Below, in pieces: positions 52,911-61,491 of a stretch of 64,000 nucleotides of DNA. Made by a program: the position numbers and the translations under genes. Below the pieces are notes generated by a model, which saw only the letters and a list, made by a program, of their open reading frames with translations, had not been told where the DNA came from and searched no databases. How positions within the stretch are numbered: position 1 is the first letter of the stretch; every line of letters begins with the position of its first letter. The DNA is from Lapillicoccus sp. (GTDB taxonomy: Bacteria; Actinomycetota; Actinomycetes; Actinomycetales; Dermatophilaceae): NCBI RefSeq assembly GCF_025353065.1, contig NZ_JANXRJ010000123.1:1-64000 (forward strand), written 5' to 3'.

Positions 52911-54926
52911 ATGGCGCCCATGCGTTCGTGGCCCGAGGATCGTGTCGCGTTCGGCGGCGACTACAACCCCGAACAGTGGCCCCGTAACACCTGGACCGAC
53001 GACATCGAGCTGATGCGTCGGGCACAGGTGTCCTTCGTGACCCTGGGGGTCTTCTCCTGGTCGTGGCTCGAGCCGGCCAAGGGGGAGTACGAGTTCGACT
53101 GGCTCGACGAGATCATGGACCGGCTCGCCGAGGCCGACATCGCCGTCGACCTCGCGACCGGCACCGCCACGCCACCACCATGGTTCTCGCTGGCCCATCC
53201 CCAGGTCCTCCCCGTCGACCACGACGGGCACACCCTCTGGGCCGGCAGCCGGCAGGCGTGGTGCCCCAGCTCCCCGGTCTACCGAGAGTACGCGCTCGCC
53301 CTGACCACCCAACTGGCACAACGGTTTCACGAGCATCCCGCCCTGGCGATGTGGCACGTCTCCAACGAGTACGCGTGTCACAACCTGCCCTGCTACTGCG
53401 ACACCTGCGCGGGAGCGTTCCGGGTCTGGGCGGAGCGCCGCTACGGCGACCTCGAGCGCCTCAACGACGCGTGGGGCACGGCCTTCTGGAGCCAGCGCTA
53501 CACCGCGTGGGAGCAGATCCTGCCCCCGCGCCGGACTACGAGCTTTGCGAACCCGACCCACCAGCTCGACTACCACCGCTTCGGATCCGACACGCTGCTC
53601 GACTTCTTCCGCGCCGAGAAGCAGGTCCTCGGCACCCTCTCCCCCGGCGTGCCCGTCACGACGAACTTCATGACGACGACGGCGTTCCGGCTGCTCGACT
53701 ACCACCAGTGGGCACCGCACCAGGACGTGGTGTCCACCGACCACTACCTGCTCGAGTCGCTGCCCGACCCGCGGGCCGAGCTGTCGTTCAGCGCCGACCT
53801 CACCCGCGGGATCGCCGGCGGGCGCCCGTGGCTGCTGATGGAGCACTCGACGTCGGCGGTCAACTGGCAGCCGGTCAACCGCGCCAAGGCCCCCGGCCAG
53901 ACCCTGCGGGACAGCCTCGTGCACGTCGCCCGGGGCGCCGACACCCTCGGCTTCTTCCAGTGGCGCCAGTCGCTCTCGGGGTCGGAGGAGTTCCACTCGG
54001 CGCTCGTGCCCCACGCCGGGCCCGACAGCGCGCGCTTCCGCGAGGTCTGCGCTCTCGGCGAGGTCGCCGAGCGGTTCGGTGAGCTGGTGGGCAGCACGGT
54101 CGAGGCGCGGGTCGCGCTGCTGTGGGACTACCAGGCCGGCTGGGCAGCCAACGGACCGGCCATGCCTTCCCAGCTGCTCGACTACCCCCTGACCGGCCGG
54201 CTCCTGCACGCGGCCCTGCGGCGACGCGGCGTGACCTCGGACATCGTGCACCCGAGCGCCGACCTCGCGGCATACGACCTGATCGTGGTGCCCACCCTCT
54301 ATCTGGTGAGCGACGAGCACGCACAGGCGATCTCGCACGCGGCAGAGGCCGGGGCGCATGTCCTCGTGACCATGTTCAGCGGCATCGCCGACGGCGACGA
54401 CCACGTGCGACTCGGCGGATATCCCGGTGCCTTCCGCGACCTGCTCGGCGTCCGCGTCGAGGAGTTCTTCCCCCTGCCCGAGGGGGAGACGGTCGCCCTC
54501 GATGCCGGGGTTGCTGGACGCGGCGGCGGCGAGGGGCGCATCTGGAGCGAGGACCTGTATGCCGTGGACGCGGAGGTCACGCACCGCTACGCCTCCGGCC
54601 CGCTGCGCAGCCGGCCGGCAGCGACCCGTCGCGTGGTCGGGTCCGGCACCGCGTCCTACCTCAGCACCCTCCCCGACGAGGAGAGCCTCGACGGCCTCCT
54701 CGGCGACCTGCTCGAGGCCGCTGGAGTCACCCCGGCCGCCGTGGTCCCACCGGGGGTCGAGGTGGTCCGGCGCCGGAGCGGCGAGCGGTCCTGGCTCTTC
54801 CTCGTCAACGACACCGACGAGCCGCAGCAGGTCGCGGTCACCGGCCACGACCTCGTCTCGGACACCGCGGTCAGCGGCTCCCACACCCTGGCGCCCGGCG
54901 GCGTCGCCGTCGTCCGAGAGGGCTGA
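52911..54926 (+). CDS. GH42 beta-galactosidase
   Basis: About 671 residues. GH42 TIM barrel with GGDYNPEQWP at the N-terminus, acid/base Glu in WHVSNEYACH, nucleophile Glu in LLMEHSTSAVNW, and the Cys cluster (CHNLPCYCDTC) that binds zinc in many GH42 enzymes. Trimerisation domain and C-terminal beta domain follow. No signal peptide, so it hydrolyses imported beta-galactosides in the cytoplasm. ATG 52911 or 52920. Followed five bases later by deoR. Confidence 0.93.
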   Translation: MAPMRSWPEDRVAFGGDYNPEQWPRNTWTDDIELMRRAQVSFVTLGVFSWSWLEPAKGEYEFDWLDEIMDRLAEADIAVDLATGTATPPPWFSLAHPQVLPVDHDGHTLWAGSRQAWCPSSPVYREYALALTTQLAQRFHEHPALAMWHVSNEYACHNLPCYCDTCAGAFRVWAERRYGDLERLNDAWGTAFWSQRYTAWEQILPPRRTTSFANPTHQLDYHRFGSDTLLDFFRAEKQVLGTLSPGVPVTTNFMTTTAFRLLDYHQWAPHQDVVSTDHYLLESLPDPRAELSFSADLTRGIAGGRPWLLMEHSTSAVNWQPVNRAKAPGQTLRDSLVHVARGADTLGFFQWRQSLSGSEEFHSALVPHAGPDSARFREVCALGEVAERFGELVGSTVEARVALLWDYQAGWAANGPAMPSQLLDYPLTGRLLHAALRRRGVTSDIVHPSADLAAYDLIVVPTLYLVSDEHAQAISHAAEAGAHVLVTMFSGIADGDDHVRLGGYPGAFRDLLGVRVEEFFPLPEGETVALDAGVAGRGGGEGRIWSEDLYAVDAEVTHRYASGPLRSRPAATRRVVGSGTASYLSTLPDEESLDGLLGDLLEAAGVTPAAVVPPGVEVVRRRSGERSWLFLVNDTDEPQQVAVTGHDLVSDTAVSGSHTLAPGGVAVVREG

Positions 54927-54931
54927 GCACC

Positions 54932-55723
54932 ATGCTCGCGAGCCAGCGCCGCACGGCGATCCTCGGCCTCGTCGAGGAGTCCGGAGCGGTACGCGTCTCG
55001 GAGCTCGTGGAACGGTTGAGCGTCTCGGACATGACCATCCGGCGCGACATCGAGCACCTCGCCCGCGAGGGTCGGATCGAGCGCGTCCACGGTGGAGCGC
55101 TGGCGGTCGGTGGGGCCAGTGCCCACGAGCCCGGATTCCTCGCGAAGTCGTCGCTCATGACGAGCCAGAAGAGGGCGATCGCCGAGCACGCCGCCACCCT
55201 CGTGGAGCCCGGCTCGGCCATCGCCATCTCGGCGGGGACCACGACCTACGAGCTCGCCCGCTGCCTGCGCGCCGTTCCCGACATCACCGTCGTGACCAAC
55301 TCGGTGCCGGTCGCGCAGCTGCTCCACGAGTCGAGCACACCCGGTCAGACGGTGGTGCTCACCGGCGGGCTCCGCACTCCCTCGGACGCGCTCGTGGGAC
55401 CGGTCGCGGTTGGTGCCCTGCGCACGCTGCACGTCGACCGGCTCTTCCTGGGGGTGCACGGCATCGACCTCCACGCCGGGCTGACCACACCCAACCTCGT
55501 CGAGGCCGAGACCAACCGCGCCATGATCGCCTCCGCGCGACAGACGATCATCATGGCCGACCACACCAAGTGGGGGGTCGTCGGCCTCAGCACCATCGTC
55601 GACCTCGAGGAGATCGACCTCCTCATCACGGACAGCGGCCTGTCGTCCCGCGCCCGCACCACCCTCGCCGACACCGTCACGCAGCTGGTCGTCGTCAGCG
55701 CCGGGCGGCGACAGCAGGCCTGA
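54932..55723 (+). CDS. DeoR-family regulator of the beta-galactoside locus
   Basis: 263 residues. N-terminal HTH (ILGLVEESGAVRVSELVERLSVSDMTIRRDIEHL, HGGAL) and the sugar-phosphate sensor domain (SAGTTTYELARCL, VTNSVPVAQLL, LTGGLRTPSDALVGP, DHTKWG). Co-directional with GH42, it probably represses the divergent transporter and GH42 promoters. Confidence 0.92.
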   Translation: MLASQRRTAILGLVEESGAVRVSELVERLSVSDMTIRRDIEHLAREGRIERVHGGALAVGGASAHEPGFLAKSSLMTSQKRAIAEHAATLVEPGSAIAISAGTTTYELARCLRAVPDITVVTNSVPVAQLLHESSTPGQTVVLTGGLRTPSDALVGPVAVGALRTLHVDRLFLGVHGIDLHAGLTTPNLVEAETNRAMIASARQTIIMADHTKWGVVGLSTIVDLEEIDLLITDSGLSSRARTTLADTVTQLVVVSAGRRQQA

Positions 55724-55771
55724 CCCGCACGCCGATCCGACACCACGGCTCGTTCTTTCCACTCCCACCAG

Positions 55772-55821
55772 GGATCGGGTGGAGATGACCCTGCCCTGAC
55801 GTGGTCACGTCCACCCGATCC
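55772..55821. terminator. bidirectional terminator-like stem-loop
   Basis: GGATCGGGTGGA (55772-55783) and TCCACCCGATCC (55810-55821) form a perfect 12-bp stem between the convergent deoR and acyl-CoA ligase genes. A smaller TGACC/GGTCA pair lies in the loop. No T-tract. Confidence 0.6.
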
Positions 55822-55828
55822 TGAGGGC

Positions 55829-57385
55829 TCAGGCGGAGGCGACCGACGGCATACCGGCGTCCCGCAGCTCCTTCTTGAGGATCTTGCCGCTCGGCCCCTT
55901 CGGCAGCTCCTCGATGAATCGCACCTCACGGGGATACTTGTAGGCGGCCATGTGCTCGCGGCAGAAGGCGATGATCTCGTCGGCGGTGGCGCTCGCCCCG
56001 GGCTCGAGGGCGACGACCGCGACGACCTCCTCGCCGAGGCGCTGGTCCGGCTTGCCGATGACGGCGGCCTCGGCGATCGCAGGGTGGGTGTAGAGCACCT
56101 CCTCGACCTCCCGGGGGTAGACGTTGTAGCCGCCGCGGATGACGAGGTCCTTGCTGCGGTCGACGATGAAGACGTAGTCGTCCTCGTCCTGGTAACCGAG
56201 GTCCCCGGTGTGGAACCAGCCCCCGCGGAACGCCTCGGCCGTCTCTTCGGGGCGCCCCAGGTAACCCTTCATCACGACGTGGCCGCGCACGACGATCTCG
56301 CCGATGTGCTCCGCGCCACGAGGGATCGTCACGTCGTCGTGGTCGACGACGCGGACCTCGACACCCCACTGCGGCTTGCCGATCGAGAGGATCCGTCGCT
56401 CCTCGGCGCTCTTGTTGAAGGTGCAGACCGCTCCGGTCTCGGACATCCCGAACCCCTCGAGGACGACGATGTCGAACTTCTCCTCGAACGCCCGCAGGAT
56501 GTCGCCGGGCAGCGACGCCCCACCGGAGATCGCGACGCGCAGCGAGCTGACGTCGCGGCCGGTCAGGTCCTGGGCCAGCAACGCCTGCAGCATGGTCGGG
56601 ACCCCGAGCACGACGGTCACCCGGTCGCGCTCGATCGCGTCGAGCACGGCGCCCGCCTCGAAGCGCGGCACGACCGAGAGGATCCCGCCGAAGCGGATGT
56701 TGGTGTTGAGCACCGCGGCCAGACCGAAGACGTGGAAGAAGGGCAGCACCGCGAGCGCGACGTCCACCTCCGACGCCCCGAAGGTGCTCCCACCGACGGA
56801 CGCGCCCATGAACATCCCGAAGTGGGTGAGCTCGGCGCCCTTGGGGTGACCGGTCGTCCCGCTCGTGTAGATGATGCAGGCCGTGTCGTCGGCGTTGGTG
56901 GGGGCGACCTCGTCGTCGGGGTCAGGGTCGGTCGCCAGGAGAGAGGCGAAGGGCGAGAACCCTTCCGGCAGTGGGGTCCCCGGCACCGGCACGACGACCA
57001 GCGGGACGTCGCCGGCACCTCGCACGGCCTGCTCGAGGAAGCCCATGAAGGTGATGAGGAGCGATGAGCCCGAGTCCTGCAGGTGGTAGGCGATCTCCGG
57101 CCCCTTGAGCAGGGGGTTGAGCGGCACCATCGTCATCCCGGCCTTGAGGATGCCGAACCAGGCGATGACGAACTCCGGCAGGTTGGGCACCTGCACCGCG
57201 ACGACGGCGCCGTGGCCGAGACCGCGCGCCCGCAGGCCGACGGCGCACCGCGTCGAGGCCGCGTCGAGCTGGGCGTAGGTCATCGACCCGCTCGCAAAAC
57301 GCAGCACGTCCCGGTCGGGATGGGACTTCGCCGACTCGCGCAGGATGGTGGCCAGGTTGAAGCTCACGGGCTGAAGATCCTCCAT
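55829..57385 (-). CDS. long-chain-type acyl-CoA ligase (AMP-binding)
   Basis: 518 residues from ATG 57385. IIYTSGTTGHPKGAELTH P-loop, FFHVFGLAAVLN, LEGFGMSET, GGWFHTGDLGYQDED, DRSKDLVIRGGYNVYPREVE, and GPSGKILKKELR. Activates a fatty or aromatic acid to its CoA ester. Monocistronic. The track start at 57553 is in the upstream region. Confidence 0.92.
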   Translation of the reverse strand: MEDLQPVSFNLATILRESAKSHPDRDVLRFASGSMTYAQLDAASTRCAVGLRARGLGHGAVVAVQVPNLPEFVIAWFGILKAGMTMVPLNPLLKGPEIAYHLQDSGSSLLITFMGFLEQAVRGAGDVPLVVVPVPGTPLPEGFSPFASLLATDPDPDDEVAPTNADDTACIIYTSGTTGHPKGAELTHFGMFMGASVGGSTFGASEVDVALAVLPFFHVFGLAAVLNTNIRFGGILSVVPRFEAGAVLDAIERDRVTVVLGVPTMLQALLAQDLTGRDVSSLRVAISGGASLPGDILRAFEEKFDIVVLEGFGMSETGAVCTFNKSAEERRILSIGKPQWGVEVRVVDHDDVTIPRGAEHIGEIVVRGHVVMKGYLGRPEETAEAFRGGWFHTGDLGYQDEDDYVFIVDRSKDLVIRGGYNVYPREVEEVLYTHPAIAEAAVIGKPDQRLGEEVVAVVALEPGASATADEIIAFCREHMAAYKYPREVRFIEELPKGPSGKILKKELRDAGMPSVASA

Positions 57386-57526
57386 GTCGAAGCCGAGTCG
57401 TATACCGCGAATTTTACTCCGCGGCATACTGCTCGGGATCGGCGCACCCGAGGCCGGGAGCTCTTGGTCCTTCGGCCGGCAGGTGCCGATCCGCGAACAG
57501 TGGTCTGGCGCAGCATGGGACGTGGC

Positions 57527-57543
57527 ACTTGGGTACACCAAGT
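57527..57543. promoter_or_regulatory. inverted repeat upstream of the yefM-like antitoxin
   Basis: ACTTGG-GTACA-CCAAGT, perfect 6-base arms, 16 bases before the antitoxin ATG, positioned like an autoregulatory operator of a Phd/YefM antitoxin. Confidence 0.5.
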
Positions 57544-57559
57544 CGGACGGCAAGGGCCT

Positions 57560-57804
57560 ATGCCTGTCACAGCAAGCGAGGCCCGCAAGAACCTTTCCCG
57601 CTCATCGAGCAGGTCAACGAGGACCGGACCCCGGTCGAGATCATCTCCCGTCGTGGCGACGCGGTCCTGATGTCCCGCGCGGACTACGACGCACTCGAAG
57701 AGACAGCCCACCTCTTGCGGGTCCCAGCGAACGCTCGCTACCTGCTGGAGAGCCTGCCGCAGGCCCCGTCGGAGCAGCGGGACGAGCAAGATCTGGAGCG
57801 ATGA
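57560..57804 (+). pseudogene. yefM: YefM/Phd-family antitoxin, frameshifted
   Basis: The start ATG 57560 reads PVTASEARKNL. After one missing T in the run at 57594-57596 the frame becomes LIEQVNEDRTPVEIISRRGD, LMSRADYDALEETAHLL and the toxin-binding tail. With four T the whole is a normal antitoxin of about 81 residues. Overlaps the toxin remnant (ATGA). A homopolymer error is possible, but the toxin is broken too. Confidence 0.75.
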
Positions 57805-57908
57805 GGCTGGTCTTCACCCCGAACGGGCGGGCGGACGACACGCACTGGCTGGCAGCTGACCGGAAGACACTCACACGGATCAACCGGTTCGTTGACGACG
57901 CCCTGCGC
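57801..57908 (+). pseudogene. yoeB: YoeB/Txe toxin remnant, 3' part lost
   Basis: The first 36 codons (RLVFTPNGRADDTHWLAADR, TLTRINRFVDDALRD) match the N-terminus of YoeB-type mRNA interferases. The sequence then runs into the tail-to-tail 3' end of a UPF0158 gene. The C-terminal half with the catalytic residues is missing, so no toxin activity is expected. Confidence 0.75.
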
Positions 57909-58358
57909 GACCTGGTCTGCGAATTTCTCGGCGGCGTTCTGGGCGATCAGGTCTCGTTCGAGGAGCCAGTCGACGGCGCGGCGCCGGGCTCGGACGTCGC
58001 GGAGGGCGTGCTACGGCGAGATCAGCTCGGGAAGTTGCTCGTGGAGCTGGTTCTCGAACCGACGGAACGCTCCCGGCCCCTGAAGCGCCCTGGCCAGGCG
58101 TCGTCCAGCCGCACCGTCACTGAGGCCCTCAGCGAGGTCGACCATGTCCTGGTACCAGACGTCCGACGGGATCGATTCGATGGGAATGAGGTCCAGCTCG
58201 TCGATCTCGACGGGGTTCTCGCCATCGATGCCTGTGTCGCTCGTCCAGAACGCGACCTGGCCCGTGCGCGGGTCGAGCAGCCATCGGTGCTCGTGGTGCG
58301 TCTGATCCGCGAGAGCGGTGGCGATCTCGTCAACGTCGATCCCGCCCAGGTCCAGCAT
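57905..58358 (-). pseudogene. UPF0158-family protein with in-frame TAG
   Basis: From ATG 58358: HEHRWLLDPRTGQVAFWTSD, LIPIESIPSDVWYQDMVDL, GAFRRFENQLHEQLPEL, typical UPF0158. TAG at 58011-58013 stands where a Trp is expected, and the same frame continues HALRDVRARRRAVDWLLERD. The most likely change is TGG to TAG. The 3' end abuts the toxin remnant. Function of the family unknown. Confidence 0.7.
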
Positions 58359-58465
58359 CCACTCAGGCGGTAGCCCGAGCCGGAGGTCCTGAAAGCACCG
58401 GTTGCACGGCTCCGCGGCTGACGCCCAGCCCGCGGCGGAGCGACGCGGGCGACCGGCGTTGGGTG

Positions 58466-58906
58466 TCAGCCGCGTTCGAGCAATGCCTGGAGCCGGGAGA
58501 GGTCCTGACTCGTCGCCCGTCGGATGGCGCGTTCCATCACGGGCGCGACGATGTGGGAGAAACCGGTGGGGTTGCCGCGGTTACCAAGCGTCATCCGGGT
58601 CTGTTCCGTTCCGGTCGATTCCCACGTGTAGGTGGTCTCCATCGGGAAGGGGCCGTCCGTGGTGCGCATCACCAGCCGGCGCTCGGGGTCGAGCTCGACG
58701 ACCTCATAGGTGTAGGCCAGACGCCGTCCGAGGAACTGGGCGACGAAGTCCAGCCGAGAGCCCACAGCGACCGGTGGAGGTGTCTTCCAGGTCACCGATC
58801 GGATGTTGGCGTACCACAGCGGCGCATTGGTCGGGTCGCCGGCGAAGGTCGCGACGTCCGCGACCGGTCGCCCGATCGTCGTCTCCACCTGAACGTCAAC
58901 GGTCAT
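58466..58906 (-). CDS. SRPBCC-family protein
   Basis: 146 residues from ATG 58906 with GGAGGAAG upstream. Polyketide-cyclase/START-like fold (VETTIGRPVADVATFAGD, WYANIRSVTW, TYEVVELDPERRLVMRT, TWESTGTEQTRMTL). Appears intact, in contrast to its neighbours. Confidence 0.8.
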   Translation of the reverse strand: MTVDVQVETTIGRPVADVATFAGDPTNAPLWYANIRSVTWKTPPPVAVGSRLDFVAQFLGRRLAYTYEVVELDPERRLVMRTTDGPFPMETTYTWESTGTEQTRMTLGNRGNPTGFSHIVAPVMERAIRRATSQDLSRLQALLERG

Positions 58907-58984
58907 GGTGGCAATCTTCCTCCGTGGCGGCGCCGTCGGAGTCATTGCGGCGGCGAAGGGTCCCCCCTGGACCATCCGTCGTCG

Positions 58985-59560
58985 CCACGGGCGTCGGGCA
59001 AGGACCTGCGCCGTCGCTGTCAGCGACACCGCCTCGAGGTCGGCCGCATCGTTGCGCGACAGGGGCCACCGGTGCGGTTGATCCAGGCGGTCCGTAGACC
59101 GGCCTGGTGCGCGCCGCGGATGTCCCACGGGCGGTCGGCCACGAGCATCGCCTGGGCTCCGGGGACTCGGCAGGCCTGTATCGCGTAGCGGAAGGCCGAC
59201 GCCGCCGGCTTCCGTGCGGGGGCGTGCTGGGCGGACAGCAGCCGTTCGAAGGGGTTGCGCGGCCGGCGGCGTTCCGGAAGCCCTCGGGCGACGGTGGCGG
59301 CGCCGTTGCTGAGGGTGACCAGGGGCGGGCCGAGGCCGTGGAGGGCGCGGATACCGTTCGCCACGTCGGCGTGGAGCGGGAGCTGCGCGAACCCGGACAG
59401 CACGTGGCTGGTGGCGTCGTCGACATCGGGAGCGCACCGAGCGAGTCGCTGGCGAGGGCGGCGAAGGAGGGGTTGGCTCCGGTGACGGTCAGGGCGAATC
59501 CGTCCCTGAGCAGCCCGGCTAACCACGACGCCGCAAGGTGCCCCGGTAACCCCCGTCCTC
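58985..59560 (-). pseudogene. HAD-type haloacid dehalogenase remnant, two frameshifts and no N-terminus
   Basis: Three frames read in turn give a continuous HAD protein: LAGLLRDGFALTVTGANPSF, then LPLHADVANGIRALHGLG with VTLSNGAATVA, the Lys-containing APARKPAASAFRYA and WDIRGAHQAGLRTAW, then ADLEAVSLTATAQVLA. One base is missing at each junction (about 59420 and 59058). The N-terminal part with the nucleophilic Asp is absent. Confidence 0.65.
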
Positions 59561-59667
59561 GAATAGCGCTGGGACGACATGGCGGTATGCCGCAGGTTTC
59601 GCGCGGGTTGATCGTGACTGCCCGGGTCGTCCTTGCTTGGCGTGGCCGTTACATGTGACGTACCCCT

Positions 59668-59871
59668 ATGGCCGTGAGGGACAGGGTCAATGCGTACGGG
59701 GCCCGGATGCGGGCCCAGGGGCTGTGCCCGGCCCAGATCTGGGTCCCCGATGTCCGCTCGCCAGATTTTGCCGCTGAGGCTCACCGCCAGTCGGCCCTCG
59801 TTGCAGCAGCTGGCGGCACCAGTGACGACATGGACTTCGTTGAGGCAATCTCAGACGATCGAGACGCATGA
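59668..59871 (+). CDS. mazE: MazE-family antitoxin (DUF3018 type), intact
   Basis: 67 residues, RDRVNAYGARMRAQGLCPAQ, WVPDVRSPDFAAEAHRQSAL, matching DUF3018 antitoxins that pair with MazF. The stop overlaps the mazF start (ATGA). The toxin partner is broken, so this antitoxin is an orphan that may still repress its promoter or neutralise a related toxin elsewhere. Confidence 0.83.
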   Translation: MAVRDRVNAYGARMRAQGLCPAQIWVPDVRSPDFAAEAHRQSALVAAAGGTSDDMDFVEAISDDRDA

Positions 59872-60054
59872 GGCGCGGGGACATCGTCAGCGTCGCAGGC
59901 GGTGCCTACGCAACCAAGCCGCGGCCCGCCCTGATCGTCCCCGATGACCACGGTTCGAAGGAGCAATGCCGGCACAGTCGTTGGGAAACTCGAGGCAACG
60001 ACGTTGGTCGAGTTTGAGAGGCGACTCCTCGTGTTCCTCGGCTTCGGCGCCTGA
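59868..60054 (+). pseudogene. mazF: MazF-family toxin with internal deletion and frameshift
   Basis: The N-terminus is normal (RRGDIVSVAGGAYATKPRPA, LIVPDD). It then jumps in another frame to the MazF C-terminus TTVRRSNAGTVVGKLEATTL and FERRLLVFLGFGA, ending at TGA 60052-60054. About 50 central residues are missing. GATGAC at the join may be the deletion microhomology. The translated in-frame product would be a short dead peptide. Confidence 0.75.
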
Positions 60055-60055
60055 T

Positions 60056-60080
60056 CCGCGCGAGGCGCGCCCTCGCGCGG
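60056..60080. terminator. strong stem-loop after the mazEF remnant
   Basis: CCGCGCGAGG-CGCGC-CCTCGCGCGG, perfect 10-bp stem, two bases after the mazF remnant stop. No T-tract follows. Confidence 0.6.
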
Positions 60081-60287
60081 CGATATGACGGAGATTCTGG
60101 CGCCCAGCGGTTGACTGCTGGGTGAACCGCGACGACGACGTTCGCAGCTCCGTGCGCCTCCGCCGGTGCCGACTTCGTGAGCTCGACCCCACGTCGACCG
60201 TGTTTGTCCGCCATCAGGGGCCGGGGCGACCTAGACGGACCGCCAAAACCAGTGGCCCGCGCTCTGGCGTTCCGCGAGGCTGCTTTC

Positions 60288-60818
60288 ATGTCCGTGCGCA
60301 CTCCCGACTTCCTGGATGCTGCCGCTGCTGTCAGGGCGGCCGACGCCGCCGACGTCATCCCGATCCACGCCCTCGCGGTCGACAACGCCATGTTCGCTCC
60401 CGACGACATGGCCGGGTTCGCCGAGATGCTTCAGGGCTACCTGGACGGCTCCCTCGACCAGCATCGCTGGATCGTCGCCGACGACCCCGCCGATCGGGTC
60501 GTGGGCGCGGCCTACTACGCCCCCGAGCCGTTCGCTGACCGCCTCTGGAACCTGTACTTCCTCGCCGTGCACCCAGGAGAGCACCGCAAAGGTATCGGCA
60601 CCCTTCTGACCTCCCACGTCGAAGAGTCGTTGCGCAACGCCGGTAGTCAGGTCGCCCGCGTGCTGATCGTCGAGACATCCAGCACCGACGAATACCAAGC
60701 CGCCCGACGCTTCTACGAGCGCGACGGCTTTGACCGTGAGGCTCGTGTCCGAGAGTTCTACGGTCCAGGCGATCACAAGATCGTCTACTGGAAGTCGCTT
60801 GTGGAGACGGGTGACTGA
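60288..60818 (+). CDS. GNAT-family N-acetyltransferase
   Basis: 176 residues from ATG 60288. GNAT core: VRAADAADVIPIHALAV, LYFLAVHPGEHRKGIGTLLT (acetyl-CoA binding R/Q-x2-G-x-G/A-type loop HRKGIGTLL), LIVETSSTDEYQAARRFYER and HKIVYWKS. Substrate unknown. The track start at 60177 includes non-conserved sequence. Confidence 0.88.
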   Translation: MSVRTPDFLDAAAAVRAADAADVIPIHALAVDNAMFAPDDMAGFAEMLQGYLDGSLDQHRWIVADDPADRVVGAAYYAPEPFADRLWNLYFLAVHPGEHRKGIGTLLTSHVEESLRNAGSQVARVLIVETSSTDEYQAARRFYERDGFDREARVREFYGPGDHKIVYWKSLVETGD

Positions 60819-60916
60819 GCAACCGCCGCTTCGGTGACACAGCTGCGTCGCTGGCGTCGCTGGCTGGTCCTGGATGTCAGCCCATCGGGTACGGGCATGT
60901 GGTCGGGAGAGGGTGC

Positions 60917-61480
60917 TTACGTCGTCGGGTCGGTGATGCGCACTCGGCCGGTGTCCAGGTCGTGCACCATCCCGACGACGATGAACTGCGGCGCGAGCGT
61001 CCTGTTCAGTTGTGCCACGTCGCCGGCGACAGCGGCGTTGGGGTCGGTGACGTTCCGGGACTCGACGTCGTCGACATCGATCCCGAAGTAGGTGGCGAGC
61101 AGGTCGGGGTGGTCCCCGAGTCGGGTGATGCCGCAGTCGGTGTGCTGGAGCACGACGAACGTCCAGGTGTCGGCGGGACTTGGCGCTGCGGGCTGATCGG
61201 GGGCGTCGGCGCGGGTGATCATCTGCAGCATGGCCATGGTTTGCATGACTGCGGGTGTCACGCGGCCGCCGACGTTGCGGATCACGGCGGCGTCGCCTTC
61301 GCGCAGGTCCAGGATGCGGGCCGGGTCGACGCGAGGGTCGACGCAGCTGAGGATCACCGTGCGCTGCTTGGGCGTGATAGACAGTGGTCCGGGGACGCCG
61401 TGTTCGAGATAGCGGGCGTTGCCCTCCAGGAGCGCCGACTGTTGGCTCGGGCTCGGGGTGGCAGCGGGTTCGGTGGTCAT
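60917..61480 (-). CDS. beta-class carbonic anhydrase
   Basis: 187 residues. Zinc and catalytic motifs: LSCVDPRVDPARIL (Cys, Asp-Arg pair), VIRNVGGRV and LQHTDCGITRL (His and Cys). Converts CO2 and bicarbonate. Lies 11 bases after the NmrA-like gene, in the same operon. Confidence 0.92.
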   Translation of the reverse strand: MTTEPAATPSPSQQSALLEGNARYLEHGVPGPLSITPKQRTVILSCVDPRVDPARILDLREGDAAVIRNVGGRVTPAVMQTMAMLQMITRADAPDQPAAPSPADTWTFVVLQHTDCGITRLGDHPDLLATYFGIDVDDVESRNVTDPNAAVAGDVAQLNRTLAPQFIVVGMVHDLDTGRVRITDPTT

Positions 61481-61491
61481 GTGGCGACCTT

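Noticed and set aside
52755-54884. 709-residue minus-strand ORF opposite GH42
   Set aside because: Antisense shadow of a clear GH42 gene.
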